Shown: in pieces, positions 1 through 7,458 of the stretch
How the letters are laid out: every line of letters starts with the position of its first letter
Position numbering within the stretch: the stretch's first letter is position 1
From: Aeromicrobium sp. A1-2
Lineage (GTDB): Bacteria; Actinomycetota; Actinomycetes; Propionibacteriales; Nocardioidaceae
Assembly: GCF_003443875.1 (NCBI RefSeq)
Contig: NZ_CP027482.1
Span: forward strand, 2,728,001 to 2,792,000
Reading direction: 5' to 3'
Length of the DNA stretch: 64,000 nt
Program-made: the position numbers and the translations under genes
The notes under the pieces: generated by a model
Database searches by the model: none
The model's input: the letters and a program-made list of their open reading frames with translations, nothing else
What the model was told of the DNA's origin: nothing

Positions 1-407
1 GGCAGCGACACGGCCTGCTCCGCGGCGACTTCGACCGCATCGCGCGTCAGCAGAACTTCCTGCGTGCCCTGATGGGCAAGATGCTCGACAAAGGAACCAT
101 GAGCAATCCGGTCAAGCTCATCAACACCGTCAAGGCCCTGACCAAGAACCTCACGGTCGACGAGGAGTGGTCCGGGGGCGACATGCGTGGACTCGCGCTC
201 TCGCTCCGCGGGATGCAGGCCAAGGATGTCTCATTCGTGCAGATGCCTGTCGCCGGCACCGAGACGATCCCGGTCTACGGAAGCATCGTCAGGCTCGAGG
301 ACGCCAAGTCGCAGGAGCTCTTCGCAGCGTTGCGCGACGACGACCTGGACACCTACCTCACGAAGTACCCCGGCGACCTGCTGAAGGACAGCAAGGACGT
401 CGGCTGA
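1..407 (+). CDS. LCP (LytR-CpsA-Psr) family protein, C-terminal end only
   Basis: The frame is open from the window edge (codons begin at base 3), so only the last 134 or so residues are seen. LCP enzymes are membrane-anchored phosphotransferases that attach teichoic acid, arabinogalactan or capsule polymers to peptidoglycan. The stretch RQQNFLRALMGKML followed by a long helical part and a VDEEWSGGDMRGLALSLRG segment is typical of the end of the LCP domain; the N-terminal membrane helix and catalytic Arg/Asp residues lie outside the window. It converges on the DUF4012 gene with 12 bp between the stops. Family call is from recognisable C-terminal motifs. Confidence 0.8.
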   Translation, partial: QRHGLLRGDFDRIARQQNFLRALMGKMLDKGTMSNPVKLINTVKALTKNLTVDEEWSGGDMRGLALSLRGMQAKDVSFVQMPVAGTETIPVYGSIVRLEDAKSQELFAALRDDDLDTYLTKYPGDLLKDSKDVG

Positions 408-419
408 GACGGCCGTAAA

Positions 420-2237
420 TCAGCCGCAGGCGGACTGGACCCGCACGTTGTTGAGCGTCTGCTGCACACCCGGCGTCGTGGAGAACACCGCGTCGCCGCG
501 CTGGCCGCGACCCGAGATCATCGACGTCGTGACGGTGTAGGTCTCGCCCGGGTTGATCACCAGCGTCACGCTCGTGACGTTGCGGCCCAGGTGCCGGTCG
601 GCATAGACGGTCTGCTTCTTGCCGTTGACCCGCACCTCGGTGAAGCCACCGTCGAATGGCGAGTAGGCGCGCACGCTGATCCGCATCGTGCCGCGTGGCG
701 TGAAGGCACCGGTGCCAGTGACGTACGGTGACAAGCGGTCCGCGTTCGACGGCGCGTTCGACCTCAGCTCGGTCGTCGTGCTGAGCTCCTGGACGTCCCC
801 CCGAAGGCAGCGACCGGTCCGAAGGATCGTCGTGTAGTCAAGGTAGAACTCCATCTTGGTGGAGGCTGCGTCACTCAGGTAGACGCCGACGTGGGGCGTC
901 TCCCCGTCATCCCCGCCCACGGCTCCGGACAGGTTCGTGGTCCGGATCTCGCGCTGCTCGTCCTCGTGGGAGGACCACACCGTGAGCCGGTTCTCGTTGG
1001 CGGCGGCCACCAGCGCCGAGATGACGACTCGCGACTGCCCGTCGCCGGACTTGACGACATCAAAGATCTTGCGTGCGGCCGAGGCGAAGAAGTCGTCCTG
1101 CTCGTCGTTGTCCTGAACCTGGCGGTAGAGCCGGTTGAGCAGGGTGCTGACGGCATTCGACTGGTCGATCACTGCTCCGTTGTCGACCGTGACCGGCCCC
1201 GTGCCGCCGAGCACGTAGCTCAGCGCGATGGGGTCGACGGAGATGACCCCATCGACGTCGACACCAAGTCCCTTCTTGACCAGGGCCCGGGTGATCTCAC
1301 CCGTCCGCGGAAAGTCGGGAGTGATGTTGGCGTCGCGCAGGTCAGTCACCAGGGTCGTGGGGAAGACCGTCTTCTCGTCCTTGGTCATCGGGATGACAGG
1401 TTTCGCGACGGGGGGGAGATCCTGGGTCGATCCCTGTTCGCCCATCGAGAGCTTGCCGTTCTTGGCCTTGAGGATTGCGAACGACCCGGCGATACCGCCA
1501 GTGGGGCGGACCTCGGCATTGTTCTGGATCAGCAGCAGATAGCGCCTGGTGTCCTTGCCGCCGAGCATCGACGGGAGGAGCTGGGCGGCGGTGCGGCTCG
1601 AGCTGGCCGCCGAGCCAGCGGTCGCGATCTTGTTCTGGATCGTCGCTACCGGCCCACGGATCGGCACCAGCAGGGAGTCTGCATCGATCTTCACGAGCTT
1701 GTCATTCGCTGCTGCAAGCGCCTCGTCCGCCGCCGCGATAGACGGGCGGATCTCGTTGATCGCCGCGAGGTCGACCTTGCCGTCACGCGGGCTGAACGTG
1801 TTGAGGTTGACCTGCTTGGACAGCTTGACGACCGGAGGCATCGCTTCCTGCGAGATCTGGTCGATGACGTCAGCCACCGTCTGCACAGCGGAGACGTTCT
1901 TGCCGAAGTAGGGCACGTGCGAGCCGACGATCCACAGGATCCCGTCCGTGCGACTGCGCGCCTCGGCCGCGGACTCCTGCAGCCCGACGAGGGTCGCCTT
2001 GGCGCCCACGTCGTCGCCGGCCACGATCTGGCTCTGCAACACCTCGGCCTGGTTGGCAGCAAGCCGCAGCGACGAGCTCGCCTGTCGCGCCTGCAGCCCG
2101 AATGCCGCCAGCAGCACGACGATCAGACCCAGCACTCCCCAACCGACCTGGACGCGGGTGATGCGTTGGTACCACGGCCGGTGATGGTGATACCTGGTGC
2201 GACCGCCGAATCTGCCGATCCTCATCGCCAGGCCCAC
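420..2237 (-). CDS. DUF4012 membrane-anchored protein
   Basis: 605-residue protein with a basic N-terminus (about residues 1-27), one membrane helix (about 30-50, VGWGVLGLIVVLLAAFGLQA) and a large extracellular part that matches the DUF4012 family, recognisable from RYLLLIQNNAEVRPTGG and a Gly/Asn-rich core. DUF4012 proteins occur beside polysaccharide and capsule genes in actinobacteria; their biochemical role is not established. The LCP tail next door fits an envelope-polymer setting. Start is unsure: GTG at 2237 or ATG at 2225, neither with a clear ribosome binding site. The hairpin at 2244-2279 lies directly upstream, so the promoter must sit inside or very close to it. Confidence 0.8.
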   Translation of the reverse strand: MGLAMRIGRFGGRTRYHHHRPWYQRITRVQVGWGVLGLIVVLLAAFGLQARQASSSLRLAANQAEVLQSQIVAGDDVGAKATLVGLQESAAEARSRTDGILWIVGSHVPYFGKNVSAVQTVADVIDQISQEAMPPVVKLSKQVNLNTFSPRDGKVDLAAINEIRPSIAAADEALAAANDKLVKIDADSLLVPIRGPVATIQNKIATAGSAASSSRTAAQLLPSMLGGKDTRRYLLLIQNNAEVRPTGGIAGSFAILKAKNGKLSMGEQGSTQDLPPVAKPVIPMTKDEKTVFPTTLVTDLRDANITPDFPRTGEITRALVKKGLGVDVDGVISVDPIALSYVLGGTGPVTVDNGAVIDQSNAVSTLLNRLYRQVQDNDEQDDFFASAARKIFDVVKSGDGQSRVVISALVAAANENRLTVWSSHEDEQREIRTTNLSGAVGGDDGETPHVGVYLSDAASTKMEFYLDYTTILRTGRCLRGDVQELSTTTELRSNAPSNADRLSPYVTGTGAFTPRGTMRISVRAYSPFDGGFTEVRVNGKKQTVYADRHLGRNVTSVTLVINPGETYTVTTSMISGRGQRGDAVFSTTPGVQQTLNNVRVQSACG

Positions 2238-2243
2238 ACAGAC

Positions 2244-2279
2244 GCGTATGCGCGTCCCGAAGTCAGGACGCGCATACGC
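2244..2279 (-). terminator. Perfect 14-bp hairpin behind the LPXTG gene
   Basis: Arms GCGTATGCGCGTCC (2244-2257) and GGACGCGCATACGC (2266-2279) are perfect reverse complements with an 8-nt loop. It lies 15 bp past the stop of the LPXTG gene and just before the DUF4012 start, so it most likely ends LPXTG transcription. There is no T-run, as is usual in high-G+C actinobacteria. Confidence 0.65.
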
Positions 2280-2294
2280 AACTGTTCAGGAATC

Positions 2295-2891
2295 TCAGCG
2301 AGTCTGGTGGCGACGGCGTGAGGCGAGCGTGACGCCACCTCCGGCCATGATCAGGGCACCGCCCGCGAGCAGGATCCACAAGCTGGATCCGCCCGTGTTG
2401 GGGAGGATTCCGTCACCCGCGTCGCTCACGCCCTTGGGGAGCAGCGTCACGGTGGCCGAGACCGGGCACGTCGATGTGGGGTAGTCCACCGTGTCGTCCG
2501 CGGCCTGGAGGACCGCCGAGGAGCCGGTCGAGTAGAACGCGGGCTTGGCGTCGGACGACTGCGTGGGAGCAGAGGCCGGCGCAACACCGGTGGCGTGCTC
2601 GCAGCTCGCGGTGATCTTGGAGGTGGTCTTCTTGGTGACCACCTCGGTGCCGAAGGATCCGCTGATCGACGTTCCCGAACCGGTCTTGGACTTGCCCGCG
2701 TAGGTCACGGTCCAGTCACAGTCGACCGTGCCGGCGTCGGCGGTGTACTTGAAGGACTGACCGCCTTCGAGCGTGGAGTTGTTGAGCGACAGGGCGATGC
2801 CGCAGTCGGGGTAGGCCTGGGCGACGCTGGAAGTCAGCAGGGTCACAGCACCTGCGATGGCTGCCACGGCAGCGAGCCGGAGTTTGAACAT
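2295..2891 (-). CDS. Secreted LPXTG-anchored surface protein
   Basis: 198-residue protein with a clear signal peptide (residues 1-27, MFKLRLAAVAAIAG...SVAQA, cleavage before YPDCG) and a complete sortase tail: LPNTGG motif, hydrophobic helix WILLAGGALIMAGG, and a final SRRRHQTR basic tag. A sortase would cut between T and G and link it to peptidoglycan. The mature part is Thr/Ser-rich and has several Cys residues (in YPDCG, VDCDW, ASCEH and STCP) that could form disulfides. Start ATG 2891 is chosen because GGGAG lies 4 nt upstream; the longer open frame has no signal peptide. The mature domain is not one I recognise. No sortase gene is in the window. Confidence 0.85.
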   Translation of the reverse strand: MFKLRLAAVAAIAGAVTLLTSSVAQAYPDCGIALSLNNSTLEGGQSFKYTADAGTVDCDWTVTYAGKSKTGSGTSISGSFGTEVVTKKTTSKITASCEHATGVAPASAPTQSSDAKPAFYSTGSSAVLQAADDTVDYPTSTCPVSATVTLLPKGVSDAGDGILPNTGGSSLWILLAGGALIMAGGGVTLASRRRHQTR

Positions 2892-3067
2892 TACGCTCCC
2901 AGAGTTCCGAGATTTGATGATGCAGGCAAGACGGTCGTGCAGAAAAAAACACCGTACATCGTGCCTAACGAGCGTCTGCGGCGCTTCGTTACGCCAAACC
3001 TTAGCGCAGCCACATCGATTGCTGTGCCAGATTTCGGACCTCGCCGGTCGCAGCGGTGCACGCAAGA
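2892..3067. other. Non-coding interval upstream of the LPXTG gene
   Basis: About 180 bp with no supportable gene. It is less G+C-rich than its surroundings and holds a run of seven T on the minus strand near 2942, about 50 bp before the LPXTG start, so it probably carries that gene's promoter. I could not fix a convincing -35/-10 pair. Confidence 0.4.
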
Positions 3068-3101
3068 CGAGGTGCGCCCGGCCGGAGCCGGACGCACCTC
3101 G
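3068..3101 (-). terminator. Hairpin terminator of the sseA operon
   Basis: Arms CGAGGTGCG and CGCACCTCG, with an inner CCGGC/GCCGG stem and one internal mismatch, form a strong hairpin 18 bp past the stop of the DUF1416 gene. Its place at the end of the operon makes it the likely terminator. Confidence 0.65.
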
Positions 3102-3118
3102 CTGGATGCTGGTAGCGC

Positions 3119-3415
3119 TCAGACCGCGACGGCCACCTCGGCCACGCTGCCCTTGGCGGCCGTGACAGGGCTGTCGACCGAGATCGCCCGGGGGGCCAAC
3201 GTGCGTAGCGTCCACTCGCCGGGGCCGGCGAAGAACCGGAACTGGCCCGTCACCGAGGTCGGGACCTCGGCGGTGAACTCACCGGTGCGATCGAGCAGGC
3301 GGACGTACGCGTTGCCGACCGGCTGGCCGTCACGCGTCACGATGCCCTGGATCACGGCCTGGTTGGCCACGTCGACACCCTCGAGCGAAGGTCCGCCCTT
3401 GATCGCGCCGCACAT
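3119..3415 (-). CDS. DUF1416 (SseC-like) small protein
   Basis: 98-residue protein opening MCGAIKGG and holding a transthyretin-like beta fold signature (QGIVTRDGQPVGNAYVRLLD). It belongs to the DUF1416 family, always found directly behind rhodanese genes in actinobacteria (SseC in mycobacteria). Its ATG overlaps the sseA stop codon (ATGA type, base 3415), which shows translational coupling. The near N-terminal Cys2 is a natural candidate for a sulfur-accepting residue, but that is inference; no activity is established. Last gene of the leftward operon, followed by a hairpin. Confidence 0.85.
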   Translation of the reverse strand: MCGAIKGGPSLEGVDVANQAVIQGIVTRDGQPVGNAYVRLLDRTGEFTAEVPTSVTGQFRFFAGPGEWTLRTLAPRAISVDSPVTAAKGSVAEVAVAV

Positions 3416-4263
3416 CAGGCAGCACCCGGCTCGTCGCCCAGAGCGACCGGAACGCCGCGCAGCGAGCCATACTCGCTCCACGATCCGTCGTAGTTCTTGA
3501 CGTTGTCGTGGCCAAGGATCTCTTTGAGCACGAACCACGTGTGCGAGCTCCGCTCACCGATGCGGCAGTAGGCGATGGTGTCCTTGCCTTCGTCCAGACC
3601 CGCTCCGGCATAGAGCGTGGCGAGCTCTGCATCGCTGCGGAAGGTGCCGTCGTCGTTGGCAGCCTTGCTCCACGGCACATTGCCCGCGGTCGGGATGTGC
3701 CCGCCGATCTGCGCTGCCTCCTGCGGGAGGTGGGCCGGCGCGAGCAGGCGACCTGCGTACTCGTCGGGGCTGCGGACGTCGATCAGGTTCTGGACGCCGA
3801 TCGCGCCGATGACCTCGTCGCGGAACGCCCGGATGCTGTCGTCGGGCTGCGTGGCGGTGTAGACCGTGGCCTCGCGGCTCGGCACCTCACTGCTCAGCTC
3901 ACGGCTGTCGAGCTCCCACTTCTTGCGGCCGCCGTCGAGCAGCCGAAGGTTGTCGTGACCGTAGTACTTGAGGTACCAGTAGGCGTAGGCCGCGAACCAG
4001 TTGTTGTTGCCTCCGTAGAACACGAGGGTGTCGTCGGTACCTACGCCCTTGGCCGACAGGAGCGCCTCGAGCTTGTCCTTGCCGATGAAATCGTGGCGGA
4101 CGCCATCCTGAAGGTCGGCCTTCCAGTCGAGCTTGATCGCACCGGGGATGTGACCCTTGTCGTACGCCTCGGCGTCCTCGTCGACCTCGATGAGGACGAT
4201 GGTCGGGTCGTTGAGGTTTTCCTCGACCCAGTTTGCTGTGACGAGCGCTGATTCGCGGCTCAT
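3415..4263 (-). CDS. sseA: Thiosulfate/3-mercaptopyruvate sulfurtransferase (two-domain rhodanese)
   Basis: 282 residues, the usual length for tandem-domain rhodaneses. The N-terminal domain (about 8-130) is the inactive structural copy; the C-terminal domain (about 150-275) carries the catalytic loop CRIGERSS with Cys233. The enzyme moves sulfane sulfur from thiosulfate or mercaptopyruvate to a thiophilic acceptor through a Cys persulfide. CRIGERS is the loop of the actinobacterial CysA/SseA group. Lies 69 bp behind the DUF4395 gene and overlaps the DUF1416 gene. The same gene order occurs in mycobacteria beside thiX and glnR, which supports the call. Confidence 0.92.
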   Translation of the reverse strand: MSRESALVTANWVEENLNDPTIVLIEVDEDAEAYDKGHIPGAIKLDWKADLQDGVRHDFIGKDKLEALLSAKGVGTDDTLVFYGGNNNWFAAYAYWYLKYYGHDNLRLLDGGRKKWELDSRELSSEVPSREATVYTATQPDDSIRAFRDEVIGAIGVQNLIDVRSPDEYAGRLLAPAHLPQEAAQIGGHIPTAGNVPWSKAANDDGTFRSDAELATLYAGAGLDEGKDTIAYCRIGERSSHTWFVLKEILGHDNVKNYDGSWSEYGSLRGVPVALGDEPGAA

Positions 4264-4332
4264 GGTGTACCTCCGTTGTGCCCTGTCGGGCGATTGAGCT
4301 GATGTGGGGATGGATGTCGTGGTGCGCTGGGC

Positions 4333-4770
4333 TCAGGCGTTGACCGGCGTGAGCCGGCGGACCGCCAGGTAGAGCTCGCAGCCGAGGCACAGGCCCACGG
4401 TTGCGTTGAGCAGTGCCGCCATCAGCGCCAACGCCGCGGCGATGTAGGCGACCGTCGCGGCCCCGCCGAGGAATGCGAGCAGCGCGACCGCCGTGAACGA
4501 CAGCCCGACGATCTGGGCGAATCGGGGCGGCCGGGCGTCCTCGAGCTCGGTCGGTGCGCCGATCCGCGGCCGGATGAAGCGGGCGAACACGATCGCGTAT
4601 GGCGAGTACTTGAGGCCGACCAGCGCCGCGACGGCGAAGATCGCAACCTGCGCGGCCAGCAACCACACCCCGACCTGGCCGGGAATGACCAGGACGAGAG
4701 CGAGGACCGTCGCAGTGGCGGTGGCGGCGACCCGAAGGCCTCGGGGGTCGACGAGATGGGGTTGGGACAT
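4333..4770 (-). CDS. DUF4395 integral membrane protein
   Basis: 145 residues with about four hydrophobic helices (around 12-30, 33-52, 85-105, 105-122) and a CLGCELY motif near the end that could bind metal or form a disulfide. It matches the DUF4395 family, which accompanies thioredoxin and sulfurtransferase genes in actinobacteria. Start ATG 4770 is fixed by AGGAG 7 nt upstream; an open frame runs further upstream but only because it reads through the leader ORF in another phase. Probably a membrane partner in sulfur or thiol redox chemistry; this is inferred from neighbours only. Confidence 0.8.
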   Translation of the reverse strand: MSQPHLVDPRGLRVAATATATVLALVLVIPGQVGVWLLAAQVAIFAVAALVGLKYSPYAIVFARFIRPRIGAPTELEDARPPRFAQIVGLSFTAVALLAFLGGAATVAYIAAALALMAALLNATVGLCLGCELYLAVRRLTPVNA

Positions 4771-4789
4771 GATGCTCCTGCGCTGAAAG

Positions 4790-4816
4790 GCACGGCCCGG
4801 CCTGGCCTGGGCGTGC
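4790..4816 (-). promoter_or_regulatory. Hairpin between the Cys leader ORF and the DUF4395 gene
   Basis: On the minus strand GCACGCCC (4816-4809) can pair with GGGCCGTGC (4798-4790), with one bulged C, around a 10-nt loop. It starts 22 nt past the leader stop and ends 20 nt before the DUF4395 start codon, close to its ribosome binding site. This is the position expected of an attenuator or an RBS-masking stem. Which alternative fold competes with it I could not settle by eye. Confidence 0.45.
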
Positions 4817-4838
4817 GAGAACTGACGGACGAGGGGTG

Positions 4839-4919
4839 TCAGCGCATTCGACACAACGACGAGGACGTGCAGCAGTTGTCCACTGCTCGGCGCCGCGTCA
4901 GGTGTGTCGTCTGGAACAT
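4839..4919 (-). CDS. Cysteine-rich leader peptide ORF (26 residues), putative attenuator
   Basis: Short ORF found by reading the minus strand: start ATG 4919, stop TGA at 4839. The peptide contains LTRRRAVDNCC followed by T and SSSLCRMR, so it has a Cys-Cys pair and a third Cys in 26 residues. Arg-rich 'LTRRR-x-VD' leaders with clustered Cys are known upstream of sulfur assimilation genes in actinobacteria, where ribosome pausing at Cys codons reports cysteine supply. The ATG lies 7 nt behind a TACTCT -10 box with no ribosome binding site, the leaderless layout usual for such leaders. It precedes DUF4395-sseA-DUF1416, a sulfur operon. Regulation is inferred; the ORF and its Cys codons are seen. 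Confidence 0.72.
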   Translation of the reverse strand: MFQTTHLTRRRAVDNCCTSSSLCRMR

Positions 4920-4925
4920 GGCTCA

Positions 4926-4957
4926 AGAGTAGGGCGGGACATCCCTCGAAGCGTCAA
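4926..4957 (-). promoter_or_regulatory. Promoter of the leader-DUF4395-sseA operon
   Basis: Minus strand: TTGACG (4957-4952) and TACTCT (4931-4926) with a 20-nt spacer, longer than ideal. The last T of the -10 box is 7 nt before the leader ATG, so transcription would begin at or next to that ATG. Confidence 0.5.
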
Positions 4958-5022
4958 ACATCTCGCCATGTGGACAGTTGTCTCACATGTTGGCTCGGTT
5001 GCTGCAATGGGAGGCCCCGAAG

Positions 5023-5442
5023 TCAGGGGATGGCCTCGCCGAGCGCAGCCAGGACCTGCTCGCGTCGCGGGAGCCCCGAGGCGCGGGTCGAGATCGCACC
5101 ACCGGCGTCCAGCACGAGGACCGTGGGCGTGCGCATGATGTTGAGTCGGCGAACCATGTCGAGGTGCGCCTCGGCGTCGATGTCGATCGTGACGACGCCA
5201 TCAAGCTTGGCCGCGACATCGTCGAGCAGGATCCGCGTCGCCCGGCACGGCGAGCAGAATGCGCTCGAGAACTGGACCAGCGTGGCTCGCTCCCCCAGAG
5301 CGCCCCCGAGGTCGGCAGCTGTCAGGACCTCAGCACCCGCCGGCACCGTCGACGCAGCGAACCGCCCGTTGCGGGCCTTGAACGCCATCGCCGTGATGGC
5401 CGTCAGCAGCACAGCCACCAGGAGAACGACGATTCCGATCAT
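5023..5442 (-). CDS. Membrane-anchored thioredoxin-fold protein (ThiX type)
   Basis: 139 residues: one N-terminal membrane helix (2-20), then a thioredoxin fold with active site CSPC (Cys63, Cys66) in FSSAFCSPCRATR and the cis-Pro region MRTPTVLV. The folded part would face outside the membrane or lie on it, acting as a disulfide reductase or thiol carrier. The corresponding mycobacterial gene beside sseA is called thiX. A TAAACT box (5454-5449) ends 7 nt before the ATG, so it may have its own leaderless promoter even though it also sits in line with the upstream genes. Confidence 0.85.
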   Translation of the reverse strand: MIGIVVLLVAVLLTAITAMAFKARNGRFAASTVPAGAEVLTAADLGGALGERATLVQFSSAFCSPCRATRILLDDVAAKLDGVVTIDIDAEAHLDMVRRLNIMRTPTVLVLDAGGAISTRASGLPRREQVLAALGEAIP

Positions 5443-5484
5443 GCGATGAGTTTACGTCGGGCCGTCGAGTGCCCCAGGCCGTGA

Positions 5485-6339
5485 TCAGAGTCCGGGCGCA
5501 CCGATGAGCTGGCCACCGACGTACACGAGGGGTGCCGCGAGGGCGATCGACATCGCTCCCGGGAAGCCCCATCCCGCGGCGGCGTGCGTACGACCTCGCG
5601 ACCAGGCCCGGCCGAGCACCTGGCCCAGGACCGCGAACAGTGCAGCAGCCGAGCCGACCGCGATGCCGAACACCCACGTCATGGGTGAGTCGACCGTGGA
5701 GGCGACCGTGGCGCCGCCCGCCGCGCCCGCAACGATCGCGGCCGAAGCCGCGACGTATCTGTCCATCGGGATCAGCCACACCACAAGTCCGGCGGCGACT
5801 CCGGCCCCGCCGACCGCGACCACCTCGGGCCCGCCGAGTGACTGGGTCGCACCGATCCACCCCGTGGTCAGCGCCGCGAAGACCCCGAGCGTCACGGCGT
5901 AGGCCGTCGACGGCACCAGATCGGCCCGGCCGTCGGTGCGCAGCATCTGCGCGACGAGGGAGACGAACACCCCCACCGCGATGGCCGGCATGATCCCGGC
6001 CAGCATGCCGGTGTCGGTCGCGCCGACGACGTCGGGCGACGAGCCCGCAGCGCCGTCCAACAGCCCCGGGAACAGGGCGATCGCCGTCGCGACGCTGCCG
6101 GCACTCAGCGCGGCGATGAAGTGGGGCGACCGTATCGATCGGCCCGAGGGATCGACAGCGCTGGGTGCCAGAGCGATCAGGACCTGCACCAGGACCACCG
6201 AGGCCGCGACGAAGACCGGGCCCGTATAGGCGGTGAGCGTGATCATGCCGACCAGCACTAGTGACATCAAGGTCGATCCGAGGCGTGACACCCCCGCATG
6301 ATGCCAGTTGCTGGCGCGGTTTGGCCCGGACTCGGCCAC
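5485..6339 (-). CDS. Polytopic membrane protein of unknown function
   Basis: 284 residues, about eight hydrophobic helices rich in Ala, Gly and Val, with short loops; no motif I recognise. It starts with GTG directly after the stop of the MoaD-like gene (no spacer) and ends 42 bp before the thioredoxin gene, so it is translated with a sulfur-carrier-like protein. In mycobacteria the same place between thiX and glnR holds a conserved exported or membrane protein. Could be a transporter or a membrane partner of the thiol proteins; nothing in the sequence decides this. Confidence 0.75.
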   Translation of the reverse strand: MAESGPNRASNWHHAGVSRLGSTLMSLVLVGMITLTAYTGPVFVAASVVLVQVLIALAPSAVDPSGRSIRSPHFIAALSAGSVATAIALFPGLLDGAAGSSPDVVGATDTGMLAGIMPAIAVGVFVSLVAQMLRTDGRADLVPSTAYAVTLGVFAALTTGWIGATQSLGGPEVVAVGGAGVAAGLVVWLIPMDRYVAASAAIVAGAAGGATVASTVDSPMTWVFGIAVGSAAALFAVLGQVLGRAWSRGRTHAAAGWGFPGAMSIALAAPLVYVGGQLIGAPGL

Positions 6340-6606
6340 TCAGCCGCCCGCGAACGGTGGCAGGAACTCCACCGTGTCGCCGGTGTGCAACGTCACCTCG
6401 GCGTGGTCGCGCGCACCGACTGGCGTCTCCCCGACCAGGATCGAGCAGGTCGAGATCACGTCGTCGAACCGGTCCCGATCCCGGTGACGCCGACTGATCT
6501 CCTCGATCAGGGCGGCCAACGTGCTGGCCGGAACCTGCTCGGCCGCGACCCCGGCCGCGGAGCGCGCAGACGCCCAGTAGTGCACTGTGACGCCGTTCTC
6601 ATTCAC
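6340..6606 (-). CDS. MoaD/ThiS-family sulfur-carrier-like protein
   Basis: 88 residues from GTG 6606, a beta-grasp fold ending in FLPPFAGG. The C-terminal Gly-Gly is the defining feature of MoaD/ThiS/CysO carriers, which are adenylated and thiocarboxylated at that end. EVTLHTGDTVEFLPP is the typical last strand. An open frame continues 24 codons upstream, but the start at 6606 gives the normal family length and has GAGAAG upstream. No molybdopterin genes are near; the neighbours are thiol and sulfurtransferase genes, so a carrier role in cysteine or thiol metabolism is at least as likely as molybdopterin synthesis. Confidence 0.8.
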   Translation of the reverse strand: MNENGVTVHYWASARSAAGVAAEQVPASTLAALIEEISRRHRDRDRFDDVISTCSILVGETPVGARDHAEVTLHTGDTVEFLPPFAGG

Positions 6607-6732
6607 GTCTTCTCGTGGCAACTGGTCCGACACATGTCGTATTGTGGTCCATGCATCGAGGCCACGGCGATCCGCCATGGCCTCGTCGTTCAGAAGCAGA
6701 CCCGGCTAGCCACGCAGCACGGAGGATGACTG

Positions 6733-7446
6733 ATGTCCCACCTGCTCCTGCTCACCAAGAGCACGCAGTCCTCGGTCGAGGTGCTGCCCGCGCTCGCTCT
6801 CCTGCCGCACCATGTCAAGATCCTGCCTGCCGAGGCCAGCGCCCTGATCGACGCACCCCCGTGCGACGCCGTGCTGGTCGACGGACGTCTGGATCTCGCC
6901 CAGGTGCGCAGCCTGACCCGGGTCATTCGCACGACGGGCGTCGAGTGCCCACTGATCCTGATCCTGACCGAGGGCGGCCTTGCCGTCGCAGCGGCGGACT
7001 GGGGCATGGACGACGTGATCCTGACGACTGCGGGCCCGGCCGAGCTCGAGGCCCGGCTCCGACTCGGCATCGGCAGGCTTGCCGCGAGCCAGGCCGGCGG
7101 TCACGAGAGCCACGTGATCTCCTCCAGCGGTCTCGTCGTGGACGACGTGACCTACACCGCCAAGCTCGAGAATCGCACCCTTGACCTGACGTTCAAGGAG
7201 TTCGAGCTCCTGAAGTTCCTCGCCCAGCACCCCGGCCGGGTGTTCACCCGCCAACAGCTTTTGCAAGAGGTGTGGGGCTACGACTACTTCGGCGGCACCC
7301 GGACGGTCGACGTCCACGTCCGGCGGTTGCGCGCCAAGCTCGGCACCGACAACGAGACGCTGATCGGCACGGTCCGCAACGTCGGCTACCGCTTCGTCGC
7401 AACCAAGTCCGAGCCTGCACGCGACACCGCCGACGCGAAGGCCTAG
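6733..7446 (+). CDS. glnR: GlnR-type OmpR-family transcriptional regulator
   Basis: 237 residues: an atypical receiver domain (1-115) and a winged-helix DNA-binding domain (about 130-228; [20 protein letters not shown], then [20 protein letters not shown] and NVGYRF). The receiver keeps Asp50 but has TKS where the acidic pair of a phosphorylatable receiver should be, as in GlnR proteins, which act without a histidine kinase. GlnR controls nitrogen assimilation in actinobacteria and can also touch phosphate and carbon genes. Position beside mshD and the sulfur genes is the same as in mycobacteria. Divergent from the MoaD-like gene over 126 bp. No sensor kinase gene lies nearby. Confidence 0.87.
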   Translation: MSHLLLLTKSTQSSVEVLPALALLPHHVKILPAEASALIDAPPCDAVLVDGRLDLAQVRSLTRVIRTTGVECPLILILTEGGLAVAAADWGMDDVILTTAGPAELEARLRLGIGRLAASQAGGHESHVISSSGLVVDDVTYTAKLENRTLDLTFKEFELLKFLAQHPGRVFTRQQLLQEVWGYDYFGGTRTVDVHVRRLRAKLGTDNETLIGTVRNVGYRFVATKSEPARDTADAKA

Positions 7447-7458
7447 GTTCGAGGCCTG

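Noticed and set aside
891-2321. 476-codon open frame on the plus strand
   Set aside because: It is antisense to the DUF4012 gene; its translation is Arg/Asp/Val-rich without domains, as expected for the complement of G+C-rich coding DNA.
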